A stretch of 64,000 nt of DNA from Streptomyces sp. SAT1 (GTDB lineage Bacteria; Actinomycetota; Actinomycetes; Streptomycetales; Streptomycetaceae), in NCBI RefSeq assembly GCF_001654495.1, contig NZ_CP015849.1, positions 4,935,501 through 4,999,500 on the forward strand, read 5' to 3'. How positions within the stretch are numbered: the stretch's first letter is position 1; the number at the start of each line of letters is the position of its first letter. The position numbers and the translations under genes were made by a program. Below the pieces are notes generated by a model, which was not told the origin of the DNA, ran no database searches, and was given only the letters and a program-made list of their open reading frames with translations. Of this stretch, positions 1 to 8,339 are shown in pieces.

Positions 1-472
1 CGGTCATCCGCAGCCGCGGCCCGGGGCCGTCGACCCGGAGGTGGCTGAGGATGTGCTCGGCAGCGGCCCGGCGCACCCCGTCCACGATGGCGGTGGTGCG
101 GGAGGTCTCCACCACGCTGCCGCCCTGGAGCAGCGCGCTGAACCCGGTGTCGTGCTGGTCGACGAAGGCCAGGTAGCGGTCGAGGGCGCGGGCCAGGCGG
201 GGCAGCAGCGGGCCGGTGCGCGGCTCGTCGAAGCAGTGCCGCAGCTCCTCGGCGGCGGAGCGCAGCGCGGCCTCGTACAGCTGCTGCTTGCCGCCGGGGA
301 AGTACCGGTACACCAGCGGCCGCGACACCCCGGCGGCCTCCGCCACGTCGTCCAGCGAGACCTCCTCGGGCGCCCGGTGCGCGAAGAGGGACAGCGCCGC
401 TTCGAGCAGTTGGGCGCGCCGTTCCTCGACGCTGAGGCGGCGGTAGGCGGGGGTCGGGGCGGCGGGGCTCAT
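1..472 (-). CDS. TetR-family transcriptional regulator (C-terminus cut by window edge)
   Basis: The reading frame begins with ATG at 472 and is still open at base 1, so only about the first 157 residues are seen. Residues 20-65 form a TetR helix-turn-helix: an alpha-helical lead, then SLDDVAEAAGVSRPLVYRYF, the classic recognition helix ending in YRYF, followed by the usual GGKQQLY turn. The rest is the start of the ligand-binding helical domain, which does not identify a ligand. It lies 86 bp downstream of the AurF-type oxygenase on the same strand and may be co-transcribed, so local regulation of that gene is a reasonable inference. Confidence 0.9.
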   Translation of the reverse strand, partial: MSPAAPTPAYRRLSVEERRAQLLEAALSLFAHRAPEEVSLDDVAEAAGVSRPLVYRYFPGGKQQLYEAALRSAAEELRHCFDEPRTGPLLPRLARALDRYLAFVDQHDTGFSALLQGGSVVETSRTTAIVDGVRRAAAEHILSHLRVDGPGPRLRMT

Positions 473-558
473 GACCAGCAGCGTAATCGGTGGCGGCCCG
501 TCCCGGCCGTCCCGATCGGGCCGCTCACGCGCCCGCTCCCGCGCGTCGCCGCGACCGG

Positions 559-1497
559 TCACGCCAGCAGGCCCGAGGACCGCCACAGCTGCCGCCCGAC
601 GCCCCGCAGCACCCCGATGTCGTCGAGGAAGTCGGTGAGCCGCCTGGCACCCGTCTGCATGATCTCGCGCCGGTGCCCGCTGGCCTTCACCTGGGCCATG
701 GCCTCGCGCTTGTCCAGGCCCACGTTCGGATAGACCTCGGGGTTCACGAAGGCGAGCGAGAAGACCCGGGCGAACTCGCCGGAGGTGACCCGGGTGAACT
801 CCTTGGACCACTTCGGCGCGGTCACCATCTGGCGGCGCAGCTCCTCACGGGCGTAGCGCACGTGCCGGGCCTCCTCCACGACGTGGATGCGGGTGACCCC
901 GCGGACCAGCGGCTGTATCCGCTCGTCGGGGAAGGTCAGGCGCTGCATCCAGTCGAGCACCTCCTCGCCCAGCAGGGTGGCGGTGAAGGAGCCGGGGGTG
1001 GTGGAGATGGTCTTGAAGAGCCGGCCGAGGTGCCGGTGGACCGGGCTCACCGGGTACCAGGGGGTGCCGCCGCGGGTGATCAGACGGGCGAACATCTTCG
1101 AGTGCCGGCACTCGTCCTCGATCTCGGTCAGGGCGTAGCGCACGTGCGCGCTGGTGACCGCCTTGTCGTAGACGTGCCGCACGAGCAGCTGCATCAGGAT
1201 CAGCTCGAACCAGATGCCGAGGGAGGCGAGCGCGGCGGCCTCGTGCCGGGAGAGCAGGATCCGCTGCTCCTCGCTCATCCGCTTCCACAGCGGGGTGTCG
1301 TACAGCGAGACCAGCTCCGGCGGCCAGAACCACTTGCCCTCCTCGAAGGGCGCCTCCCAGTCCAGCTCCTTGTCCGGGTCGAAGGAGTGCTTGGCGGAAG
1401 AGTCGAGCAGCCGCTCGGCCACCTGCTCCCGGTCCTTGAGCAGGCCGAGCGCGTCGCGCAGTCCGGCGAGCGCCTCGGCTTCCGTCACGGTCGTCAT
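559..1497 (-). CDS. AurF-like diiron N-oxygenase family protein
   Basis: A 312-residue soluble protein of the AurF/ferritin-like diiron oxygenase type, the family that includes the p-aminobenzoate N-oxygenase of aureothin biosynthesis. Helical metal-ligand motifs are visible: EIEDECRHS (E...E..H) near residue 130, EEVLDW near 182 and VVEEARHVRYA near 208. Length matches the family. The start at 1497 is preceded by an AGGTGG ribosome site. No biosynthetic cluster surrounds it, only the TetR gene downstream, so the substrate cannot be named; many actinobacterial members are uncharacterised. Confidence 0.85.
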   Translation of the reverse strand: MTTVTEAEALAGLRDALGLLKDREQVAERLLDSSAKHSFDPDKELDWEAPFEEGKWFWPPELVSLYDTPLWKRMSEEQRILLSRHEAAALASLGIWFELILMQLLVRHVYDKAVTSAHVRYALTEIEDECRHSKMFARLITRGGTPWYPVSPVHRHLGRLFKTISTTPGSFTATLLGEEVLDWMQRLTFPDERIQPLVRGVTRIHVVEEARHVRYAREELRRQMVTAPKWSKEFTRVTSGEFARVFSLAFVNPEVYPNVGLDKREAMAQVKASGHRREIMQTGARRLTDFLDDIGVLRGVGRQLWRSSGLLA

Positions 1498-1534
1498 GGC
1501 TGTCCACCTCGTCGTACGGGAATGCGGCTGGACC

Positions 1535-1553
1535 GACTGGTTACCCGGCAGTC
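1535..1553. promoter_or_regulatory. Candidate operator upstream of the AurF-like gene
   Basis: A short inverted repeat, GACTG-N9-CAGTC, lies 38 bp upstream of the oxygenase start. Its size and place fit a TetR-type operator, but the arms are only 5 bp. No promoter boxes are convincing around it. Confidence 0.2.
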
Positions 1554-1628
1554 AGTTCCTTCGCCTCTTATGAGACTGCGTGTCAGCAAGCCCGTCAATC
1601 CCTCGCGCACGACGTGTCGGCCCGGTGC

Positions 1629-3104
1629 CTACGACTCCGGCGCCGCCGGTGTCCGCAGCACCGCCTCCATCACCGCCTTCGCGATCGGCGCCGCCGTACC
1701 GCCGCCGCTGATGTCACCGCGCCGCGCCGAGGCGTCCTCCACCACCACGGCCACCGCCACCCGCGGATCCAGGTCCTCCGCGCCCTGCGCCCAGGAGACG
1801 AACCAGGCGTACGGCGTGCCCGCGTTGCCCACCCCGTGCTGCGCGGTGCCCGTCTTGCCGCCCACCACGGCGCCCGGGATCGCCGCGTTGCGGCCGGTGC
1901 CGTAGCTCACCACGTCGCACATCAGCTCCCGCAGCCGCTCCGCCGTCGTCGCCCGCATCACCTGCCGCACCGGCCGCGACCCGGCCGCCGACACCGTCGC
2001 CCCGCCGCTGCGCGTGGTCCGCTCCACGAGATACGGCACCCGCACCTGGCCGCCGTTCGCGACCGCCGCCGCCACCATCGCCATCTGCAACGGCGTGGCC
2101 CGCGTGTTGTACTGCCCGATGGACGACAGCGCGAGCTGCGCCCGGTCGGCGGGCGCGTCGAACGTGCTCGGCGCCACCGCGAAGGGCACCTTCAGATCCG
2201 GGTCGTCGAAACCGAAGCCCCGCGCCGCCTCCCGCATCCCCCGCGCGCCGACGTCCACGCCGAGCTTGGCGAACACCGTGTTGCACGACCAGGCGAAGGC
2301 GAAGCGCAGCGAGGCGTCCTCGCAGTCGTCGGCCTCGTTGACCAGCCGCGTGGTGCTGCCCGGCAGCCGGTAGGGGTCCGGCGAGTCGGTCGGCGCGTCC
2401 AGGTCCGTCACGACCCCCGAGTCCAGCGCCGCCGCCGCGGTCACCACCTTGAACGTCGAACCCGGCGGATACGTCTGCCGCACGGCCCGGTTGAGCATCG
2501 GCTGCTCCGGATCGTCGTTCAGCCGCGCCCAGGCCGCCTCGGTCGCGGGCCCGTTCCCGGACAGCTCCGCCGGGTCGTACGACGGGGTCGACACCAGCGC
2601 CAGGATCCGGCCCGTGGCCGGTTCCACCGCCGCCACCGCCCCCTTGCGCGCCCCCAGCCCCTCGAAGGCCGCCCGCTGCGCCGCCGCGTTCAGCGTCGTC
2701 ACCACGTCGCCGCCCGCGGGCTGCCCGCGCGTGAAGTCGTTCCACAGCGGGAACCCCGCCAGCATCGGATCGGTCCCCGCCAGCACCCGGTCCTCGGAGC
2801 GCTCCAGATACGTGGTGCCGTACAGCTGCGAGGCGAAGCCGGTGACCGGGGCGTACAACGGGCCGTCGGCGTACGTGCGTTCGTAGCGGAGCTGCTCGCC
2901 GGTGTCCCGGGAGCCGGTCACCGCCCGCCCGCCGACCAGGATGTCGCCGCGCGGCTGCTGGTAACGGGCGATGGCCGGGCGGCGGTTGGCCGGGTTGCCG
3001 CCGTAGGACCGGCCCTGGAGCACCTGGAGCCAGGCCGTGTTCACCAGCAGTGCCACCAGCAGGACCAGGCAGAAGACGGCGGCGTGCCGGATGTGCCGGG
3101 TCAC
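1629..3104 (-). CDS. Class B penicillin-binding protein (peptidoglycan D,D-transpeptidase), PbpA/FtsI family
   Basis: A 491-residue transpeptidase that cross-links peptidoglycan outside the membrane. One N-terminal membrane anchor (residues 7-25) precedes a PBP dimerisation region and the transpeptidase domain with all three active-site motifs: the SxxK serine motif in PPGSTFKVV, the SxN motif in SCN, and KTG in GGKTGTAQ near the C-terminus. The GTG start at 3104 overlaps the stop of the small ORF upstream by 4 bp (GTGA). It is paired with a RodA/FtsW glycosyltransferase, the standard SEDS-bPBP unit. This is not the oriC-proximal copy, because no PASTA kinase or PP2C phosphatase is adjacent. 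Confidence 0.93.
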   Translation of the reverse strand: MTRHIRHAAVFCLVLLVALLVNTAWLQVLQGRSYGGNPANRRPAIARYQQPRGDILVGGRAVTGSRDTGEQLRYERTYADGPLYAPVTGFASQLYGTTYLERSEDRVLAGTDPMLAGFPLWNDFTRGQPAGGDVVTTLNAAAQRAAFEGLGARKGAVAAVEPATGRILALVSTPSYDPAELSGNGPATEAAWARLNDDPEQPMLNRAVRQTYPPGSTFKVVTAAAALDSGVVTDLDAPTDSPDPYRLPGSTTRLVNEADDCEDASLRFAFAWSCNTVFAKLGVDVGARGMREAARGFGFDDPDLKVPFAVAPSTFDAPADRAQLALSSIGQYNTRATPLQMAMVAAAVANGGQVRVPYLVERTTRSGGATVSAAGSRPVRQVMRATTAERLRELMCDVVSYGTGRNAAIPGAVVGGKTGTAQHGVGNAGTPYAWFVSWAQGAEDLDPRVAVAVVVEDASARRGDISGGGTAAPIAKAVMEAVLRTPAAPES

Positions 3105-3289
3105 CGCGGGCCTCCCCGCCCGGACCGGTCGCGGACCACGGTGAGGCCGCCGCCCCTCCGACCGCCCCGCGCACGGCGGGCGGGGGCGGGCCGTCGGCTG
3201 GGCCGGGGGCGGCTCGTGGTGGTGGACGCAGGGTCTGTCCGGGGGCGGCTCGCGGCGGGGGCCGGCCGGGTCGGTCGGGTGCCGGTCAT
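3101..3289 (-). CDS. Possible 62-residue basic linker ORF coupled between rodA-like and pbp genes
   Basis: An ORF that starts with an ATGA overlap on the RodA stop and ends with a GTGA overlap on the PBP start, exactly filling the 181-bp gap between the two genes. The product begins MTGTRPTRPAPAASRP and is almost entirely Arg, Pro, Ser, Thr and Gly, with no fold, signal or membrane segment. Genes of this pair usually abut directly. It may be a real coupled peptide, a bridge that only keeps ribosomes translating to the PBP start, or chance in GC-rich DNA. Confidence 0.35.
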   Translation of the reverse strand: MTGTRPTRPAPAASRPRTDPASTTTSRPRPSRRPAPARRARGGRRGGGLTVVRDRSGRGGPR

Positions 3290-4692
3290 GGGGCCACCGT
3301 CCCGTCGTACTGGCGCCGGGCCACGTGGCTGACGCGGATCAGGAGGGCCACGATCGCCCAGTTGGTGACCACCGAGGAGCCGCCCTGGGCCAGGAAGGGC
3401 ATCGCCATGCCGGTCAGCGGGATCAGGCCGGTCACCCCGCCCGCGATCACGAACACCTGGAGCGCCACGATCGAGGCGAGCCCCACCGCCAGCAGCCGCC
3501 CGAAGGGGTCGCGCAGGGCGAGGCCGGCCCGGTAGCCGCGCTCGACGAGCAGGGCGTACAGCAGGAAGACCGCGGACAGCCCGGCCAGGCCCAGTTCCTC
3601 CCCGGCGGTGGCCAGGATGAAGTCCGACTTGGCCGCGAAGCCGACCAGGATCGAGTGGCCGAGCCCGAGGCCGGTGCCGAGCACCCCGCCCGCCGCGAAC
3701 GAGAACAGCGACTGGGCGACCTGGCCGGGGCCCCGCCCCGCCTCGATCGTCGCGAACGGGTGCAGCCACTCCGCGACCCGGCTGTGCACATGCGGCTCCA
3801 GCCAGCCGACGGCGAACGCCCCGGCCGTGGCGAGCAGCAGCCCGAGCGCGATCCAGCCGGTGCGGCCGGTGGCGATGTACAGCATCACCACGAACAGCCC
3901 GAAGAACAGCAGCGAGGTCCCCAGGTCCCGCTCCAGCACCAGCACCCCGACGCTCAGCAGCCAGATCGCGACCACCGGCCCGAGCACCCGCCCGGTGGGC
4001 AGCTGCACCCGCCACACCCGGCGGCCGGTATAGGCCAGCGCGCTGCGGTTGGCGGCGAGGTACGCGGCGAAGAACACCGCGAGCAGCACCTTGGCGAACT
4101 CGCCCGGCTGGAAGGAGAACCCGCCGAAGCGGATCCAGATGCGGGCGCCGTTCACCGCCGGGAAGAGGATGGGCAGCGTGAGCAGCCCGAGCGCGGCCAC
4201 CACGCAGACGTACGCGTACCGCTGGAGCCAGCGGTGGTCGCGCAGCACGAACACGACCAGGGTGAACAGCGCCACGCCCAGCGTCGACCACACCAGTTGC
4301 ACCGGCGCCGCCCGCTCGCCCGGCGTCTCCAGGTCCAGCCGGTAGATCAGCACCAGGCCGAGCCCGTTCAGCAGCACACCGATGGGCAGCAGCAGCGGGT
4401 CGGCGTACGGCGCCCGCAGCCGCACCGCGCCGTGCGCGAGCAGCGCCAGCACGCCGAGCCCGGCGCCGTAACCGGCGGCGCCGGGCGGGATCGTGCCGTG
4501 CCTGGCCAGGCCGACGGCGCAGTAGCCGTACACGGACAGCAGGACGGCGAGGACGATCAGGGCGAGTTCGACACCGCGCCGTCGGGGCAGGCGCGGCGCG
4601 CCCGGCGCGGACGGGTCCGCCGCCGCGGTGGCTCCCGTGGTTCCGGCGGTTCCCGTGGTTCCGGTGGTCCCGGTCATTCCGGCCTCGGTCAT
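3286..4692 (-). CDS. RodA/FtsW/SpoVE-family peptidoglycan glycosyltransferase
   Basis: A 468-residue SEDS polytopic membrane protein that polymerises lipid II into glycan strands. A 35-residue Thr/Gly-rich cytoplasmic tail precedes about 10-12 hydrophobic segments. Family landmarks include GARIWIRFGGFSFQPGEFAK (the catalytic-loop region with the essential acidic context) and MPFLAQGGSS near the C-terminus. ATG 4692 is used; ATG 4677 is an alternative with its own GAGG site. A TAGATT hexamer at 4699-4704 lies only a few bases before 4692, so the message could be leaderless. It works with the class B PBP downstream. Confidence 0.92.
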   Translation of the reverse strand: MTEAGMTGTTGTTGTAGTTGATAAADPSAPGAPRLPRRRGVELALIVLAVLLSVYGYCAVGLARHGTIPPGAAGYGAGLGVLALLAHGAVRLRAPYADPLLLPIGVLLNGLGLVLIYRLDLETPGERAAPVQLVWSTLGVALFTLVVFVLRDHRWLQRYAYVCVVAALGLLTLPILFPAVNGARIWIRFGGFSFQPGEFAKVLLAVFFAAYLAANRSALAYTGRRVWRVQLPTGRVLGPVVAIWLLSVGVLVLERDLGTSLLFFGLFVVMLYIATGRTGWIALGLLLATAGAFAVGWLEPHVHSRVAEWLHPFATIEAGRGPGQVAQSLFSFAAGGVLGTGLGLGHSILVGFAAKSDFILATAGEELGLAGLSAVFLLYALLVERGYRAGLALRDPFGRLLAVGLASIVALQVFVIAGGVTGLIPLTGMAMPFLAQGGSSVVTNWAIVALLIRVSHVARRQYDGTVAP

Positions 4693-4735
4693 GCCGGGAA
4701 TCTACCGAAAAGATGCATATCGGACGTCGTGCGGG

Positions 4736-5281
4736 TCAGCACCAGCGTGGCGCGGGCCCGACGTTGTCGATGTAGCGGGCCGAACCCCAGGCCCAGGTGC
4801 CGTCCGCGAGGAGGTACCACAGGTGGTTGCCGTCCACGTTCGCGCCGTTCGTCTTGCAGTAGATCCAGACCGTCTCGCCCTGGCGGGCCACCCGGAGGAC
4901 CTGGCTGCCCCGGTCCGGCCGCGAGCGCAGCGCGAGCCCGCCCCGGGCGGTGACCCGGCCCCGGTAGAAGCGGGTGGCGCTGTCCGGCGTGCCGCTCTGC
5001 GCGGGGGGCGTGGCGGCGGGCGAGGCGCTGGATGTGGGGGAGGCCGCGGGTGCGGGCGAGGTGGTGGACGTGGGTGAGGCGGCCGGTGCGGGGGCGGTGG
5101 CGGCCGCGGGGCCGGGGGTGCCCGCCGGGGTGGCGCGGCCGTCCTCGTCCGCGACGGCGGGCGCGACGGCGGCGGCCAGCAGCACACCGGCGGCGGCCGT
5201 CACGGCGAGCCGGGCGAGCGCGGTGCGCGGGGAGCGCGGGGAGCGGGGCGAGTGGGGCGAGTGCGGGGAACGCGAGGACAC
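4736..5281 (-). CDS. Secreted protein with C-terminal bacterial SH3-like domain
   Basis: The GTG at 5281 is chosen because it sits behind a strong GGAGG site; the frame is open further upstream. The 181-residue product has an N-terminal signal sequence (hydrophobic core LAVTAAAGVLLAAAVAPA), a long Ala/Pro/Ser/Thr-rich linker, and a C-terminal SH3-like domain of about 70 residues (RVTARGGLALRSRPDRGSQV ... WYLLADGTWAWGSARYI). Such domains often bind cell-wall peptides. No catalytic domain is present, so a wall-associated or signalling-ligand role is inference. Confidence 0.75.
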   Translation of the reverse strand: MSSRSPHSPHSPRSPRSPRTALARLAVTAAAGVLLAAAVAPAVADEDGRATPAGTPGPAAATAPAPAASPTSTTSPAPAASPTSSASPAATPPAQSGTPDSATRFYRGRVTARGGLALRSRPDRGSQVLRVARQGETVWIYCKTNGANVDGNHLWYLLADGTWAWGSARYIDNVGPAPRWC

Positions 5282-5411
5282 GGACGACCTCCAGTGGGGC
5301 GGCGAAGTCCAGGAAAGCGGACTTGTCTGACTTGCCGTCACCTTAGGAGCGCATCGGCCGGGGTCGTCCCGCCACGCTGCGGAGGCGGGGAGGACGTCAC
5401 CTGAAATGCCG

Positions 5412-6740
5412 TCAGGCGGGGTCGCCCGGCGCTTCCGTGCCTGCTTCCGGCCCTCCGGCCGCCGCCGGGGCCCCGGGGACCTCCGGCGGGCTCTGCGGCA
5501 GCGTCAGGGTCGCCACCGCCCCGCCGTCCGCCGCGTCGGCGAACTCCAGCCGGGCGCCCAGCACCTCCGCCTGGCCGCGCGCGATCGTCAGCCCGAGCCC
5601 GTGCCCCGTCGCGCCGCCCTCGGTGCGGAACCGCTGCGGCCCGTGCTCCAGCAGATACGCGGGGAAGCCGTCGCCGTGGTCGCGCACGGTCACCACCGGA
5701 CCGTCCACGGTCAGCACCACCGGCGGCCGGCCGTGCCGGTGCGCGTTGGCCACCAGATTGCCCAGCACCCGTTCCAGCCGCCGCCGGTCCGTCTCCACGT
5801 ACACGTCCCGTACGACCCTGACCCGCGTGCCGTCCCCGGCCGCCGCGTCCGCCGCGCGCACCGCCCGCCGCGCCACCGTGCTCAGGTGCTCGGCGTCCAG
5901 GGCGGCCCGCTCCCGCCCGGTGTCGAGGCGGGAGATCTCCAGCAGGTCCTCGGTGAGCGTGCGCAGCGCCGCCACCCGGTCGCGCACCAGCTCCGTGGGG
6001 CGGCCCGGCGGCAGCAGCTCGGCCGCCGCGTGCAGCCCGGTCAGCGGAGTGCGCAGCTCGTGCGCCACGTCCGCGGTGAAGCGCTGCTCGGCCAGCAGCT
6101 TGCCCTGGAGCGAGGCGGCCATCGAGTCCAGCGCGGCGGCGACCGCGGCCACCTCGTCCTGCGGGCGCGAGCGGTCGCGGGTCAGCGGGTCGTTCACCCG
6201 CGCGTCCAGGTCGCCGGTGCTGATCCGGCGGGCCACCAGCGCCGTCGCGTGCAGGCGCCGGGTCACCCGGGTCACCGCGAACGCGCCCACCAGCAGCGTC
6301 GCCCCGATCGCCAGACCGGACGACCACAGGATGGCGTTGTCCAGACCGGCGATGGTGTGCGCCTGCTGCGAGTAGTCGACCTCGACGGCCAGCACCCGCC
6401 CGTGGTCGGCGGGGCCGGCCGCCCACATCGTGGGCCGCCCGTGGTGCCGTCCGACCACCGTGCCGCGCTGTCCGCTCGCGGCCAGCCGGCGCAGCGACGG
6501 CGGCAGCCCCTCGGGGTCGACGCCCGCGCCGGGCAGTGGGGTGTCCCCGGACTCGAACGCGCTCGTGGCGTCCTTCAGCCGGGTCAGCGCCAGCTCACGG
6601 GCCTGGCCGACGGTCTGGTCGGTCACCGAGACATGCACGAGGATGCCGAGCAGCGCGGCGAGCGCGCAGCACATCACCGTGATGAAGGCCGCGGCCTTCG
6701 CGCCCAGCGACCCGGCCCACCGGGGCAGCGCCACCCTCAT
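5412..6740 (-). CDS. Sensor histidine kinase (HAMP, HisKA, HATPase), no partner regulator nearby
   Basis: A 442-residue membrane kinase. Two membrane segments (about residues 14-36 and 140-160) flank an extracytoplasmic sensor region. A HAMP segment follows, then the dimerisation domain with the phosphoacceptor His227 in FTADVAHELRTPL, and the ATP-binding domain with the N box (NLVANAHRHG) and G1 (RDHGDGFP). Start and upstream lipoprotein stop overlap as ATGA, so the two are translationally coupled. No response regulator gene is adjacent on either side, which is unusual for this class. The C-terminal tail is a disordered Pro/Ala/Gly stretch. Confidence 0.93.
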   Translation of the reverse strand: MRVALPRWAGSLGAKAAAFITVMCCALAALLGILVHVSVTDQTVGQARELALTRLKDATSAFESGDTPLPGAGVDPEGLPPSLRRLAASGQRGTVVGRHHGRPTMWAAGPADHGRVLAVEVDYSQQAHTIAGLDNAILWSSGLAIGATLLVGAFAVTRVTRRLHATALVARRISTGDLDARVNDPLTRDRSRPQDEVAAVAAALDSMAASLQGKLLAEQRFTADVAHELRTPLTGLHAAAELLPPGRPTELVRDRVAALRTLTEDLLEISRLDTGRERAALDAEHLSTVARRAVRAADAAAGDGTRVRVVRDVYVETDRRRLERVLGNLVANAHRHGRPPVVLTVDGPVVTVRDHGDGFPAYLLEHGPQRFRTEGGATGHGLGLTIARGQAEVLGARLEFADAADGGAVATLTLPQSPPEVPGAPAAAGGPEAGTEAPGDPA

Positions 6741-7537
6741 CGGCCGCTCTCGCCCGGCAGCGCGGACGGGGTGAGGCCGGGGGCCGGAGCCGGGGTCTCG
6801 GTGGGGGCGGGCCGGGGCACGGGCGACGGCGGGGCGGTGGGCGCCGGGGTGCGCGCCCGCGTCGGCTTGTGCGGCCCGGTGCGCAGGAACTCGTCCCGGG
6901 TGAACACCATCGCCCGCTGGTCCGCGTCCCAGGACCAGCTGGTGCGGTACTCGTACCCGGCGATCCCCGCGGGCGAGCGGATGATCACGGCCCGCCCGGC
7001 CAGTTCCACGCCGATCACCGCGTCGTCGTTGGCGAACACCTGGACGAGCCGGTGCCCCTCGAAGGTGTAGACGCGCACGGCCGTCTGGTTGGTGGGGTAG
7101 AGGCGGAAGCCCAGCGTCAGGTCGTCGCGTCCGTCACCGGTCAGGTCGCGGTAGTACGGCCGCAGCACGGGGCAGTCGCCGTGGCCGGGCCCCGCCCCGC
7201 ACGCGGCCAGCCGGGCGCCGGTGTCCCGGTACGGGGCCTTGGCGCCCTTGTAGTCGCTCGGATGCGCGGCGATCTCGGCGCGTACGACGGCCACCGGGTC
7301 GACCTCGCGGATGTCGTCGCCGGGGGCGGTGATCCCCTTGACCGTCTCGATCTGCACCTCGTCGTACGGCCAGGCGGGGCTGGCGGCCGGGCGCAGCGAG
7401 GGCCACAGCCGGGCCGGGCTGACGGCGGTCTCGGTGCTGCCAGCGGCCCGCAGTCCGCCCGCGTCGCCGCAGCCCGCCGCCGTGGCCAGCAGCAGGGCGA
7501 CGACGGCGGTGACGCGGGCGGGACGCTTGCGGAACAC
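6737..7537 (-). CDS. Putative lipoprotein coupled to the histidine kinase
   Basis: A 266-residue exported protein. A signal peptide ends in a lipobox-like LATAAGC, predicting lipidation at Cys23. The body contains an FG-GAP/calcium-loop-like element (DLTGDGRDDLTLGF) and ends in a 40-residue Pro/Thr/Ala-rich tail. The GTG start at 7537 has a GGAG site 5 bp upstream. A lipoprotein directly upstream of a sensor kinase resembles the CseA-CseC arrangement, where the lipoprotein tunes kinase activity; that role here is inference from the overlap. Confidence 0.8.
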   Translation of the reverse strand: MFRKRPARVTAVVALLLATAAGCGDAGGLRAAGSTETAVSPARLWPSLRPAASPAWPYDEVQIETVKGITAPGDDIREVDPVAVVRAEIAAHPSDYKGAKAPYRDTGARLAACGAGPGHGDCPVLRPYYRDLTGDGRDDLTLGFRLYPTNQTAVRVYTFEGHRLVQVFANDDAVIGVELAGRAVIIRSPAGIAGYEYRTSWSWDADQRAMVFTRDEFLRTGPHKPTRARTPAPTAPPSPVPRPAPTETPAPAPGLTPSALPGESGR

Positions 7538-7721
7538 TGTTCTCCGAAGGGGACGGGGGTCGGGGCGGCGCCGGGACGGTGGCCCGCCCGGAGACGGGAC
7601 CCGCGCCTCCGGGCCTCGTCCACCATATTCGTATTATTCGTACGGACGTCCTTTTTGCGGAGCGGACGGTCCCTGGGTCTGCTCGGCCTGCTCGGCCTGC
7701 TCCGCTTTGCGGGGCGGGCGG

Positions 7722-8237
7722 CTACTCGGCCGGTTCCCCCAGTTCCTCCAGCAGCCGGACCGTCGCCAGCCCCGCCCGCAGATAGTCGGCGAACAGCTCG
7801 TTGTGCAGCGCCCACGGCGAGCGGCGGGCGCGGATCAGCCCGATCGCCTCGTCTGCCCCGCTGCCCCGGAGCATCAGCGCGTGCCCGACGACCAGGCCCG
7901 AGCGGTTGTACCCGGACCAGCAGCGCACCAGGACCCGCCGGCCCTCGTCCAGCGCGGCGCAGGCGGCCTCGGCGAGCCGCATCACCCCGGCCAGCTGCGT
8001 GGCGTCCAGCGGTCCGTCCGGGATCGGCCACACCTGGTGGGGGACCCCGGTCCCCGGACCGTGGCCGGGCAGCCTGAGCAGCGTCTGCACCAGGTCGAAC
8101 TCGTCGCGCACGACGACCGGAGCCGACCGCCCTGAGTCGTCCCGCACCTCGTGTCCGCCCATCCACAGGCCGGGCACGATCTCGTTCCACGGGCTCTCCG
8201 GAGCCGGCACCAAGGGTTGTGTTCCACCGGTCGGCAA
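7722..8237 (-). CDS. Dual-specificity-type protein phosphatase
   Basis: The TTG at 8237 is taken as start because GGGGAGG lies 7 bp upstream, giving 171 residues; a GTG at 8210 is an alternative. The conserved catalytic loop is VLVRCWSGYNRSGLV, matching the CxxGxxRS P-loop of cysteine phosphatases, and the N-terminal segment SPWNEIVPGLWMGGHE is typical of the actinobacterial subgroup. A general-acid Asp is likely in VWPIPDGPL. It is predicted to be soluble. It stands alone, divergent from the NERD gene, and the substrate is unknown. Confidence 0.8.
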   Translation of the reverse strand: MPTGGTQPLVPAPESPWNEIVPGLWMGGHEVRDDSGRSAPVVVRDEFDLVQTLLRLPGHGPGTGVPHQVWPIPDGPLDATQLAGVMRLAEAACAALDEGRRVLVRCWSGYNRSGLVVGHALMLRGSGADEAIGLIRARRSPWALHNELFADYLRAGLATVRLLEELGEPAE

Positions 8238-8339
8238 CGGCGCACCTCCCCAACTCCCCGCCCACGGCTCCTCAAAGGTAGCCGCGTTCTTGCCCCGGGA
8301 GCACCCCGCCTGTTCCCATGGTCGTAGGGGTGATGGTGG

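Noticed and set aside
3286-4692. Calling this the oriC-proximal rodA-pbpA-pknB locus
   Set aside because: No PASTA kinase, PP2C phosphatase or FHA genes adjoin; the neighbours fit a second RodA/PBP pair.
5412-6740. Annotating the kinase as CseC
   Set aside because: A lipoprotein-kinase pair is similar, but there is no sigma factor or CseB-type regulator next to it.
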